DNA of 30,537 bases from positions 1-30,537 of the forward strand of contig CAPGBJ010000005.1 in NCBI GenBank assembly GCA_948616425.1, written 5' to 3'. Position 1 is the first letter of the stretch; each line of letters begins with the position of its first letter. Both the position numbers and the translations under genes were made by a program. Source of the stretch: an uncultured Oscillospiraceae bacterium (GTDB lineage: Bacteria > Bacillota > Clostridia > Oscillospirales > Oscillospiraceae). The notes beneath the pieces were generated by a model. It was given only the letters and a program-made list of their open reading frames with translations. It was not told the DNA's origin and did no database searches. Shown piece after piece: positions 1-6,306 of the stretch.

Positions 1-19
1 ACGTGTGCTCTTCCGATCT
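1..19 (+). other. Illumina adapter remnant (not genomic)
   Basis: The first 19 bases, ACGTGTGCTCTTCCGATCT, are identical to the 3' end of the standard Illumina TruSeq/multiplexing read-2 adapter. They sit exactly at the edge of the sequence, directly abutting a coding sequence whose reading frame only makes sense from about base 20 onward. This is untrimmed library adapter at a contig end, so it should not be translated or annotated. The match is seen directly; the adapter identity is recalled knowledge. Confidence 0.95.
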
Positions 20-108
20 CCGCTCCTGTGGCCGGGACCGTCAAGGCTGTGGCCGCCTCCGCCGGAACCGCTGTCAACACCGATGACCTGCTGGTTACCC
101 TGGGCTGA
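20..108 (+). CDS. Biotin carrier (gamma) subunit, C-terminal fragment
   Basis: This is the last 28 or so codons of a gene cut by the contig edge, ending at TGA 106-108. The readable residues begin APVAGTVKAVAAS and end LLVTLG, which is the final beta strands of a biotinyl/lipoyl-attachment domain. They are almost the same as the end of the next gene, with two amino-acid differences. The biotinylated lysine itself lies upstream of the break. A second biotin carrier directly before a carrier-anchor protein and a beta subunit suggests an operon with two gamma subunits, as reported for some glutaconyl-CoA decarboxylases. The substrate of the complex cannot be read from this fragment. Confidence 0.8.
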
Positions 109-126
109 TAAGGGGGAATTTCAACT

Positions 127-786
127 ATGCCAAGTACTGATCCTAATAAGTATATCCTGCACCCCTTTGAACCGCTGACCATACCCGAGGCCCTGCTGAC
201 GGCCGTTTGTGGTCTGTTGGTGGTGTTTATGATGCTGGCCATGCTCATGGTGGTGATCTATATCATCTCCTGGGTGGTACAGCAGATCGACGCCAAGCGC
301 AAGCCCGCTCCTGCCCCCGCCAAGAAGGCTGCCCCTGCGCCGAAACCGGCTGCGGCCCCCGCCGCTCCTGCTGTAGATGAAAGCGAGCTGGTGGCTGTGA
401 TGATGGCTGCCGTGGCTGAGGAGTCCGGTATGCCCATGGGATCCTTCCAGATTACCAACATTGCCCCCGCTCCGGCTGCCCCCGCAGCTGCGCCTGTGGC
501 TCCCGCCCCGGCGCCTGCGCCCACTCCGGCACCCGCGCCCGTTGCGGCTCCTGCCGCCGCCCCCGCTGCGGGTGAGACCGCTGTGAAGAGTCCCATGCCG
601 GGCAACATCTTTAAGGTGGAGTGCTCCGTGGGCCAGTCCGTCAACGCTGGCGATGTCCTCGTGGTCCTGGAGGCCATGAAGATGGAGATCGAGGTATCTG
701 CCCCTGTGGCCGGTACTGTCAAGGCTGTGGCCGCCTCTGTGGGCACCGCCGTAAACACCGATGACCTTCTGGTCACCATCGGTTGA
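127..786 (+). CDS. Sodium-pump decarboxylase membrane anchor fused to biotin carrier (delta-gamma)
   Basis: This 219-residue protein carries biotin between the carboxyltransferase and the membrane beta subunit of a sodium-translocating decarboxylase (glutaconyl-CoA, oxaloacetate or methylmalonyl-CoA type). One membrane helix is at about residues 22-50, followed by a basic Ala/Pro linker. A short acidic segment at 83-112 (DESELVAVMMAAVAEESG, then FQITNI) looks like the soluble part of OadG/GcdD delta subunits. A second Ala/Pro linker runs to about 152 and a biotinyl domain covers about 153-219, with the EAMKM motif at 182-186 and K185 as the expected biotin site. In the best studied systems, delta and gamma are separate proteins, so this looks like a fusion. 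GGGGG at 112-116 precedes ATG 127. Beta follows after 15 bases. Confidence 0.85.
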   Translation: MPSTDPNKYILHPFEPLTIPEALLTAVCGLLVVFMMLAMLMVVIYIISWVVQQIDAKRKPAPAPAKKAAPAPKPAAAPAAPAVDESELVAVMMAAVAEESGMPMGSFQITNIAPAPAAPAAAPVAPAPAPAPTPAPAPVAAPAAAPAAGETAVKSPMPGNIFKVECSVGQSVNAGDVLVVLEAMKMEIEVSAPVAGTVKAVAASVGTAVNTDDLLVTIG

Positions 787-801
787 GAGGAGGGGTAGAG
801 T

Positions 802-1959
802 ATGGAATTTTTCACTCGAGTAATCACTGCCATTGCGTCCGGTTCCGGCTTTGCCGCTCTGGACTGGAAGACCGCTCTTATGCTGATTATCGCCTGTGTG
901 CTGCTGTACATGGGGATTGGCAAGGGGTTCGAGCCCCTGCTGCTGGTTCCCATTGCATTCGGTATGCTGCTGGCCAACCTGCCCATCACCGGACTGTTTA
1001 ACGAGCCGGTGTACGACGCCGCCACCCATAGCGGCACCGTGGGCTTTATGTGGGTGCTCTATCAGGGTGTTCAATACGCCATCTATCCGTCGATCATCTT
1101 TATGGGGATTGGCGCGATGACCGACTTCGGCCCCCTGCTGGCTAACCCCACCTCTCTGCTGCTGGGCGCTGCCGCTCAGCTGGGTATCTTTGCCGCCTTC
1201 CTGATGGCTCTGGTTCTGGGCTTTAAGCCCGCTGAGGCCGCCGCAATCGGCGTCATCGGCGGCGCCGACGGCCCCACCGCCATCCTGACGGCTTCAAAAC
1301 TGGCGGTGGAGCTCTTACCCGCCATTGCCATCGCGGCCTACTCCTACATGGCGCTGATCCCCATGATTCAGCCGCCTCTGATGAAGCTGCTGACCACCAA
1401 GGAGGCCCGCCAGGTCAAGATGAGCCAGCTGCGCAAGGTGTCTCAGACCGAGAAGATCATCTTCCCCATCGCTGTGACCATCTTCGTGGTGCTGCTTATC
1501 CCCGACACCGCCCCCCTGATTGGTATGCTCATGCTGGGCAACCTGTTCCGTGAGTGCGGCGTCACTGAGCGTTTGAGCGACACCGCTCAGAACGCCCTCA
1601 TCAACATCGTCACCATCCCCCTGGGCCTGTCCGTGGGCTTCAAGGCCACCGCTTCCAGCTTCCTGACCTTCCAGACCCTGTCTATTATTGCGCTGGGCCT
1701 GACCGCCTTCCTGCTGTCCACTGCTGGCGGCCTGATCCTGGGCGACGTGATGTATATCCTCACCAAGGGCAAGGTCAATCCGCTGATCGGCTCCGCCGGC
1801 GTGTCCGCCGTGCCCATGGCCGCCCGTGTGGCTCAGAACGTGGGCCAGAAGGAGAATCCCTCCAACTTCCTGCTCATGCACGCCATGGGCCCCAATGTGG
1901 CCGGCGTAATCGGTTCCGCCTGCGCGGCCGGTTTCATGATCAAGGTGTTTGGTGGCTAA
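802..1959 (+). CDS. gcdB: Sodium ion-translocating decarboxylase beta subunit
   Basis: A 385-residue polytopic membrane protein of the OadB/GcdB/MmdB family. It takes the carboxyl group from carboxybiotin, releases CO2 and exports sodium, so amino- or organic-acid fermentation charges the membrane. The hallmark GGADGPTAI motif is at residues 153-161, with D156 as the expected essential acid. A second conserved stretch, APLIGMLMLGNLFRECG, lies at about 228-245. Length fits the family. GAGGAGG at 786-792 precedes ATG 802, and the gene follows the biotin carrier after 15 bases, so the two are co-transcribed. The symbol assumes the glutaconyl-CoA type, which suits a gut clostridium. The beta sequence alone does not separate this from oxaloacetate or methylmalonyl-CoA decarboxylase. 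A strong terminator follows. Confidence 0.88.
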   Translation: MEFFTRVITAIASGSGFAALDWKTALMLIIACVLLYMGIGKGFEPLLLVPIAFGMLLANLPITGLFNEPVYDAATHSGTVGFMWVLYQGVQYAIYPSIIFMGIGAMTDFGPLLANPTSLLLGAAAQLGIFAAFLMALVLGFKPAEAAAIGVIGGADGPTAILTASKLAVELLPAIAIAAYSYMALIPMIQPPLMKLLTTKEARQVKMSQLRKVSQTEKIIFPIAVTIFVVLLIPDTAPLIGMLMLGNLFRECGVTERLSDTAQNALINIVTIPLGLSVGFKATASSFLTFQTLSIIALGLTAFLLSTAGGLILGDVMYILTKGKVNPLIGSAGVSAVPMAARVAQNVGQKENPSNFLLMHAMGPNVAGVIGSACAAGFMIKVFGG

Positions 1960-1988
1960 GCTCTGAAGACCAACTGTTCTATGTACAG

Positions 1989-2022
1989 ACCGGCGCGCCC
2001 TTTAGGGGGCGTGCCGGTTTTT
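1989..2022 (+). terminator. Rho-independent terminator of decarboxylase operon
   Basis: A 12-bp stem (1989-2000 with 2007-2018, one G-U pair) closes a six-base loop and is followed by TTTT. It lies 30 bases after the beta-subunit stop. Confidence 0.9.
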
Positions 2023-2130
2023 ATATTCTTTCCAGGTGAGTGGCCTTTTGCAAGAGAAAAGGAGATTGTCCTGTTGGAGCATCTATAAAGGGCGCTCCAT
2101 AAAAAAACTTTAAAAAATGGAAAAATCCTC

Positions 2131-2159
2131 TTGCATTTTAAAAAGAGCCATGCTATAAT
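2131..2159 (+). promoter_or_regulatory. SigA-type promoter of tRNA-Arg
   Basis: TTGCAT (2131-2136), a 17-bp spacer and a perfect TATAAT (2154-2159), with TGC directly before the -10 (extended -10). Upstream DNA at 2101-2127 is A-rich, like an UP element. The start should be near 2166, about 30 bases before the mature tRNA. Confidence 0.88.
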
Positions 2160-2195
2160 GATCAAGCTGTCAAGAGGAAAACCTCTTTACGGTAT

Positions 2196-2272
2196 GCGGG
2201 CGTAGCTCAGTTGGATAGAGTGACTGGCTACGAACCAGTAGGTCGGGGGTTCGAATCCCTTCGCCCGTACCA
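2196..2272 (+). tRNA. tRNA-Arg (anticodon ACG)
   Basis: A complete 77-base cloverleaf with encoded CCA at 2270-2272. The acceptor stem is GCGGGCG with CGCCCGT, the anticodon arm is ACTGG-CTACGAA-CCAGT with ACG at positions 34-36, and the T loop is TTCGAAT. A34 would be converted to inosine to read CGU, CGC and CGA. The first acceptor pair is a G-U wobble and the T stem contains two G-U pairs, but no arm is broken. It is a single tRNA unit with its own promoter and terminator. Confidence 0.95.
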
Positions 2273-2304
2273 GGAAGGCACACCGTAAGGTGTGCCTTCC
2301 TTTT
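2273..2304 (+). terminator. Terminator of tRNA-Arg
   Basis: A perfect 12-bp stem (2273-2284 with 2289-2300) with a GTAA tetraloop followed by TTTT, starting immediately after the CCA. It ends 28 bases before dapL, so read-through may supply part of dapL transcription, because no separate dapL promoter is visible in the gap. Confidence 0.92.
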
Positions 2305-2332
2305 CAATTTCTTCCGAAGGAGCTGATCCTCC

Positions 2333-3553
2333 ATGGTAAAAGTGAATGAAAACTTTCTGAAGCTGCCCGGCAGCTACCTGTTTTCCGAGGTGGCCCGGCG
2401 TATCCGGGTGTATGGTGAGACCCATCCCGGGGCCGAAATCATTAAACTGTCCATCGGCGATGTGACCCGTCCCTTGGTCCCCGCCGTGATTACTGCTATG
2501 CACAGCGCGGTGGATGAGATGGGCACAGCGGAGAGCTTTCGTGGCTATGGCCCTGAGCAGGGCTATGAGTTCCTCCGGGAGGCCATTGCCCAGGGGGACT
2601 ACGCCGCCCGGGGTGTGAACATCCAACCTGGGGAGATTTTCGTGTCTGACGGTGCTAAGAGCGATTGTGGCAACATCGGCGATATCTTCGGTGTGGAAAA
2701 TGTGGTGGCGGTCTGCGATCCGGTGTACCCTGTCTATGTAGACACGAATGCTATGGCCGGTCGGGCAGGGGAGTACCAGGAGGAGCTGGGGCGGTGGAAC
2801 CGGCTGGTCTACATGCCCTGTGTGGAAGAGAATGGTTTTTCCCCCGATCCCCCAAAAGGACATGTGGATATTATTTATCTCTGTTCCCCGAATAACCCTA
2901 CTGGGGCTGTGATCAGCCGGGAAAAGCTGAAAGCATGGGTGGACTACGCCAATGCCAGCGGCGCGGTGATCCTCTATGACTCTGCCTATGAGGCGTTTAT
3001 CACCAGTGAGAATGTACCCCACACCATCTTTGAGATAGAGGGGGCCCGCACCTGCGCCATCGAGTTCCGCTCCTTCTCCAAAACAGCCGGCTTCACCGGC
3101 AATCGCTGCGCCTACACGGTGGTCCCCATGGAACTGGAGCGGGGGGGGGTGAAGCTGAACACCCTGTGGAACCGCCGCCAGTGTACCAAATTCAACGGTG
3201 TGCCCTATGTGGTCCAGCGGGGAGCTGCGGCCATCTATACATCCGAGGGCAGGGCCCAAATTATGGCCAATATTGACTACTACCGGGAGAATGCCCGGGT
3301 GATCCGGGAGGGGCTCACGAAAGCGGGGCTGACCTGTTTCGGTGGGGTGGATGCCCCCTACATCTGGCTTAAAACACCAGATGGGGTGGGCTCCTGGGAC
3401 TTCTTTGACCAGGTGTTGGACCGGGCGAATGTGGCCACCACCCCCGGCGCCGGCTTTGGCCCCAGCGGGGAGGGATATGTGCGCCTAACCGCTTTCGGCG
3501 GTGCGGAGGCCACCAAGACCGCCGTAGAGCGGGTGTGCGGTATGTTCCGATAG
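2333..3553 (+). CDS. dapL: LL-diaminopimelate aminotransferase
   Basis: This 406-residue PLP enzyme of aminotransferase class I/II converts tetrahydrodipicolinate directly to LL-diaminopimelate using glutamate. It gives a short route to meso-DAP for peptidoglycan and to lysine. The N-terminus (VNENFLKLPGSYLFSEVARR) is typical of DapL, as is the IKLSIGDVTRPL stretch at 37-48. The PLP-binding lysine is K250 in SFSKTAGFTGNR. SPNNPTG at 185-191 supplies the cofactor-contacting asparagine, and D216 and Y219 lie in the usual YDSAYE block. AAGGAG at 2317-2322 is ten bases before ATG 2333. Length is as expected, with no sign of damage. It stands alone rather than with other lysine genes. Confidence 0.95.
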   Translation: MVKVNENFLKLPGSYLFSEVARRIRVYGETHPGAEIIKLSIGDVTRPLVPAVITAMHSAVDEMGTAESFRGYGPEQGYEFLREAIAQGDYAARGVNIQPGEIFVSDGAKSDCGNIGDIFGVENVVAVCDPVYPVYVDTNAMAGRAGEYQEELGRWNRLVYMPCVEENGFSPDPPKGHVDIIYLCSPNNPTGAVISREKLKAWVDYANASGAVILYDSAYEAFITSENVPHTIFEIEGARTCAIEFRSFSKTAGFTGNRCAYTVVPMELERGGVKLNTLWNRRQCTKFNGVPYVVQRGAAAIYTSEGRAQIMANIDYYRENARVIREGLTKAGLTCFGGVDAPYIWLKTPDGVGSWDFFDQVLDRANVATTPGAGFGPSGEGYVRLTAFGGAEATKTAVERVCGMFR

Positions 3554-3601
3554 ACAAGGTGCCCACCCGGCTGGAAGGATGGCTGACAATCTTGTTACCG
3601 G

Positions 3602-3745
3602 GCGCTATCTGCATAAAAGCGCAATGGTTTCTCTCTGTGTAGTTTAGGCCCGGGACGGAAAGGAAGCTGGACTGACTGTCCGGCTTCCCCATTCAAATCC
3701 CACTGTAATTGGTGAATGGGAGGCCTTTCAGGAAAGGAATTCCTC
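3602..3745. other. Hairpin-rich intergenic region, possible structured RNA
   Basis: The 278-base gap after dapL has no convincing gene. It holds a run of inverted repeats: 3602-3606 with 3618-3622; an 11-bp stem 3662-3672 with 3678-3688 around a five-base loop; an 8-bp perfect stem 3688-3695 with 3713-3720; 3724-3728 with 3733-3737; and a palindrome at 3736-3745. Such dense pairing just before a terminator could be the trailer of the dapL mRNA or a small RNA on either strand. I see no good promoter inside it and do not recognise a known RNA family. Confidence 0.4.
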
Positions 3746-3781
3746 TTAACTGAGGGGGAACATTCTTCATGTAAAATAATA

Positions 3782-3816
3782 AAAAAATCTCTCGTGCCAA
3801 GCACGGGAGATTTTTT
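3782..3816. terminator. Bidirectional terminator between dapL and rpmB
   Basis: A long stem (3782-3797 with 3801-3816; ten GC-containing inner pairs including one G-T, and an outer A/T tract) with loop CAA. It ends in T6 on the plus strand and in a U-tract on the minus strand, so it can stop both convergent transcripts. It is 15 bases beyond the rpmB stop. Confidence 0.9.
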
Positions 3817-3831
3817 ACGAGCCATATTCCA

Positions 3832-4020
3832 TTACACAGCGCGGGTGACCTTACCGGAACGGAGGCATCTGGTGCAGACGTAGACGTGAGTGGGGGTACC
3901 ATTCACGATCGCCTTGACCCGCTTCACGTTGGGTTTCCAGGTGCGGTTGGAGCGGCGGTGGGAGTGGGAAACCTTGATGCCGAAGGTCACACCCTTATCG
4001 CAAAATTCGCATTTGGCCAT
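3832..4020 (-). CDS. rpmB: 50S ribosomal protein L28
   Basis: A 62-residue basic protein of the large ribosomal subunit. It begins MAKCEFC and has the L28 features SHSHRRSNRTWKPNVKRV and RCLRSGKV. C4, C7, C49 and C52 form two CxxC pairs, so this is the zinc-binding (C+) form of L28. The minus-strand leader carries GAGGAGG about eight bases before the ATG at 4020. It is a single-gene unit, convergent with dapL, with its own promoter and terminator. Confidence 0.97.
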   Translation of the reverse strand: MAKCEFCDKGVTFGIKVSHSHRRSNRTWKPNVKRVKAIVNGTPTHVYVCTRCLRSGKVTRAV

Positions 4021-4090
4021 GTTGCTAACCTCCTCGCTATGAAAATCTATGAGAATTTATGAAATAGTCTTCAAAAAAGCCTCGGTTGAT

Positions 4091-4119
4091 ATCATAACAG
4101 AAATTTCTCGGAAATGCAA
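4091..4119 (-). promoter_or_regulatory. Promoter of rpmB
   Basis: On the minus strand TTGCAT (4114-4119), a 17-bp spacer and TATGAT (4091-4096). The transcript would start near 4084, about 65 bases before the rpmB ATG. Confidence 0.85.
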
Positions 4120-4206
4120 GCATTTTTTTCAAATCCCTTCTTTTTTGAAATTTTGATGGACAGGAAGAATCCTTTTGGATTGGGAGGAAGAAAGACATCC
4201 TTTTTC

Positions 4207-4235
4207 TTGCCAGAAGGGCGGTTTTGGTCTATACT
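4207..4235 (+). promoter_or_regulatory. Promoter of hprK-glucokinase operon
   Basis: TTGCCA (4207-4212), a 17-bp spacer and TATACT (4230-4235). Transcription should begin near 4242. This rules out any start codon before that point and leaves only a few leader bases before the in-frame ATG at 4248, supporting TTG 4269 as the real hprK start. Confidence 0.8.
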
Positions 4236-4268
4236 ATTAGGTACATTATGGAAGCGAGGTGTATCGCA

Positions 4269-5222
4269 TTGTCAGAAAGTATCAGCAGTGTGAAATTGGG
4301 CGAAATTATTCATGAGTTTGATTTGGAGATTCTGCGGACTGGTCCTGATTATGAAAATGTGCCCCTACGGGCACTGGACATCAACCGTCCCGGACTGCCC
4401 CTCACCGGATTTTTTGAGCACTTTGACACCAAGCGGCTGTTGTTGATCGGCCTGACGGAGCACACCTATCTCAGCGGTCTCACTCCAGAGCAGCGGCGGA
4501 AGAGCTTTGATCAACTGCTGGCCTATCCGGTGCCCGCGCTGATCCTCACCCGGGGGTTGGAGGCATTCCCTGAGTGTCTGGAGATGGCGGACAAGCACAG
4601 GCGGACGGTACTGCGCAGCACCCAGCAGACTTCGGTCTTTATGAGCGCCTTGATCAGCAGTCTGTACAACCATCTGGCCCCGCAGATTACCCGCTCTGGC
4701 GTCATGCTGGAGGTCTATGGGGAGGGGGTTTTGCTGCAGGGAGAGTCGGGCGTAGGGAAGAGCGAGGTGGCAATTGAACTGCTGAAGCGGGGGCACCGTC
4801 TGGTAGCGGATGATGCAGTGGAGATTAAAGAGACCAGTCACCATACCCTGATGGCCACCGCCCCCGCCCTGATCCGGGGGTATATGGAACTGCGGGGAAT
4901 CGGTGTGATCGACATCAGCCGCCTGCTGGGGATGGGAGCCATCAAACTCTCCCAGGAGATTGATCTAGTCATCAACCTGGAACCCTGGGATGACAAGGCG
5001 GTGTATGACCGTTTCGGACTGGAATCACATTTTACAGAGATTTTGAGTGTGAAAGTGCCTGCCACTACCATTCCAGTCAAACCGGGCCGTAATTTGGCCA
5101 GCATTGTGGAGGTGGCGGCTATGAACAACCGCAACCGGAAGATGGGCCACAACGCGGCGCAGGAACTGACGGACCGGATGGACAAATTGTTCCAGGAACA
5201 GTTAGAGGGAGGAGAAGCGTAA
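4269..5222 (+). CDS. hprK: HPr kinase/phosphorylase
   Basis: This 317-residue cytoplasmic enzyme phosphorylates HPr on its regulatory serine and removes the phosphate again, setting carbon-catabolite repression. The N-terminal domain (VKLGEIIHEF onward) is followed by the kinase domain. That domain has Walker A GESGVGKS at about 158-165, the GHRLVADD block with the catalytic aspartates at 181-182, and the family signature MELRGIGVIDI at about 206-216. The start is a TTG with GAGGT at 4256-4260 eight bases upstream. An in-frame ATG at 4248 and a TTG at 4224 exist, but the promoter position makes them unlikely. Oddity: the usual active-site histidine in the HGVL motif before Walker A is a serine here (TRSGVMLEV, S143). 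The stop overlaps the next start in TAATG. Confidence 0.93.
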   Translation: MSESISSVKLGEIIHEFDLEILRTGPDYENVPLRALDINRPGLPLTGFFEHFDTKRLLLIGLTEHTYLSGLTPEQRRKSFDQLLAYPVPALILTRGLEAFPECLEMADKHRRTVLRSTQQTSVFMSALISSLYNHLAPQITRSGVMLEVYGEGVLLQGESGVGKSEVAIELLKRGHRLVADDAVEIKETSHHTLMATAPALIRGYMELRGIGVIDISRLLGMGAIKLSQEIDLVINLEPWDDKAVYDRFGLESHFTEILSVKVPATTIPVKPGRNLASIVEVAAMNNRNRKMGHNAAQELTDRMDKLFQEQLEGGEA

Positions 5223-6178
5223 TGTATTATATTGGAATTGATGTGGGCGGTACCAATTTGGTGGCCGGCCTGGTGGATGAGAGCGGACACATCCTCAATA
5301 AAGTGAGCAGTCCAGTGGCTAAGGATATGACGGCGCGGCAGTTCAGCTCAGAGCTGGTCCGGCTGTCGCGACAGCTGTGTGAGGTGGGTAGCATCGGCTT
5401 TGAGCAGATTGAGGCGGTGGGGATCGGCCTGCCAGGGGTGGTGGATAATGCTTCTGGCCTCTTTGTCCAAAATCCTAATATGCCCTTTCATGACAAGAAC
5501 GTTCCCCTGCGGGAACTGTTTCAGCAGGAGTGGGATGTGCCTGTTTTTTTGGGCAACGACGCCAACTGTGCCGCTGTGGGCGAGTACTGGGCGGGCGCGG
5601 CCAAGGGGTGTGACCCGGCGGTGATGGTCACCCTGGGCACGGGCATCGGCGGCGGCCTGATTGTGGGGGGGAAGCTGTTCACTGGCTTTGCCAACTCCGG
5701 CATGGAGATTGGCCACATGATCATCCAGCCCAACGGCATCCTGTGCGGCTGCGGCGGCCGGGGCTGTTGGGAGCGGTATGGCTCCGCTACGGCCCTGATC
5801 CAACTGACTCAACTGGAGATGGAGCGGGACCGGAGCAGTAAACTGTGGGAGCTGGTGGACGGTGAACCGGCCAAGGTTCAGGGGCGCACCCCCTTTCAAG
5901 GGGCTCGGATGGGGGATGAGGCGGCCAAACGGGTCTTGTCCAACTACCTCCAGGGGCTGTCTATCGGCATGATTAACCTGGTGAATATTCTCCAGCCTGA
6001 GATCATCTGTCTGGGCGGCGGCGTGAGCAATGCCGAGGACGATCTGCTTTTGGATCCCCTGCGGGATTTGGTCAACCGGGGCAGCTTTGACAAGACGAAC
6101 CACACCCGCATTGAAAAGGCGTCTCTGGGCAATGATGCCGGTGTGGTGGGCGCGGCCCTGCTGTGCAATCTGGTGTAA
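5222..6178 (+). CDS. glcK: ROK-family glucokinase
   Basis: This 318-residue sugar kinase of the ROK family most likely phosphorylates glucose with ATP. The N-terminal phosphate-binding loop is IGIDVGGTN (4-12). The catalytic base is D113 in FLGNDANCAA. The ATP-binding segment is TLGTGIGGGL at 137-146. The ROK zinc site is H165 with C175, C177 and C182 in the GCGGRGCWE block, and E162 with H165 fits the ExGH glucose-binding motif. No DNA-binding N-terminal domain is present, so it is an enzyme and not a NagC/XylR-type repressor. Its ATG shares a base with the hprK stop, so translation is probably coupled; GGAGGAG at 5209-5215 serves as its ribosome-binding site inside hprK. Substrate specificity is inferred from the family. 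Confidence 0.9.
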   Translation: MYYIGIDVGGTNLVAGLVDESGHILNKVSSPVAKDMTARQFSSELVRLSRQLCEVGSIGFEQIEAVGIGLPGVVDNASGLFVQNPNMPFHDKNVPLRELFQQEWDVPVFLGNDANCAAVGEYWAGAAKGCDPAVMVTLGTGIGGGLIVGGKLFTGFANSGMEIGHMIIQPNGILCGCGGRGCWERYGSATALIQLTQLEMERDRSSKLWELVDGEPAKVQGRTPFQGARMGDEAAKRVLSNYLQGLSIGMINLVNILQPEIICLGGGVSNAEDDLLLDPLRDLVNRGSFDKTNHTRIEKASLGNDAGVVGAALLCNLV

Positions 6179-6194
6179 AACCTTATATTTAGAA

Positions 6195-6232
6195 AGAACT
6201 GCCGCAGTTGATCGCATACGGCAGTTTTTTCT
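6195..6232 (+). terminator. Terminator of hprK-glucokinase operon
   Basis: AACTGCCG (6197-6204) pairs with CGGCAGTT (6219-6226) around a 14-base loop, followed by TTTTTTC and another T-run. Confidence 0.88.
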
Positions 6233-6262
6233 TTTTTTCCTATTCTATTTTCTACATAAATT

Positions 6263-6271
6263 TGCTATAAT
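6263..6271 (+). promoter_or_regulatory. Extended -10 promoter of murB cluster
   Basis: TGC followed directly by a perfect TATAAT (6266-6271). The hexamer 17 bp upstream, TTCTAT (6243-6248), is a poor -35, so recognition would depend on the extended -10. The start would be near 6278, about 29 bases before murB. Confidence 0.7.
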
Positions 6272-6306
6272 CATGTGAAGTACTTGAATTGATCTATGGA
6301 GGGCCT

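Noticed and set aside
20..786. The two biotin-domain ends as an assembly duplication
   Set aside because: They differ at 14 of 84 positions, mostly silent, and each is followed by its own distinct gene context, so they are real paralogues.
121..1074. Long minus-strand open frame rich in His and Gly opposite the biotin carrier and beta subunit
   Set aside because: It is the shadow of Ala/Pro-rich and GC-biased codons on the plus strand, has no ribosome site and resembles no protein.
3554..3781. SRP RNA, 6S RNA, T-box or lysine riboswitch in the dapL-rpmB gap
   Set aside because: None of the conserved core sequences of these RNAs could be recognised, and the element is downstream of dapL, not upstream.
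4224..4268. hprK starting at TTG 4224 or ATG 4248
   Set aside because: 4224 lies within the spacer of the promoter and 4248 would leave almost no leader; the ribosome site fits TTG 4269.
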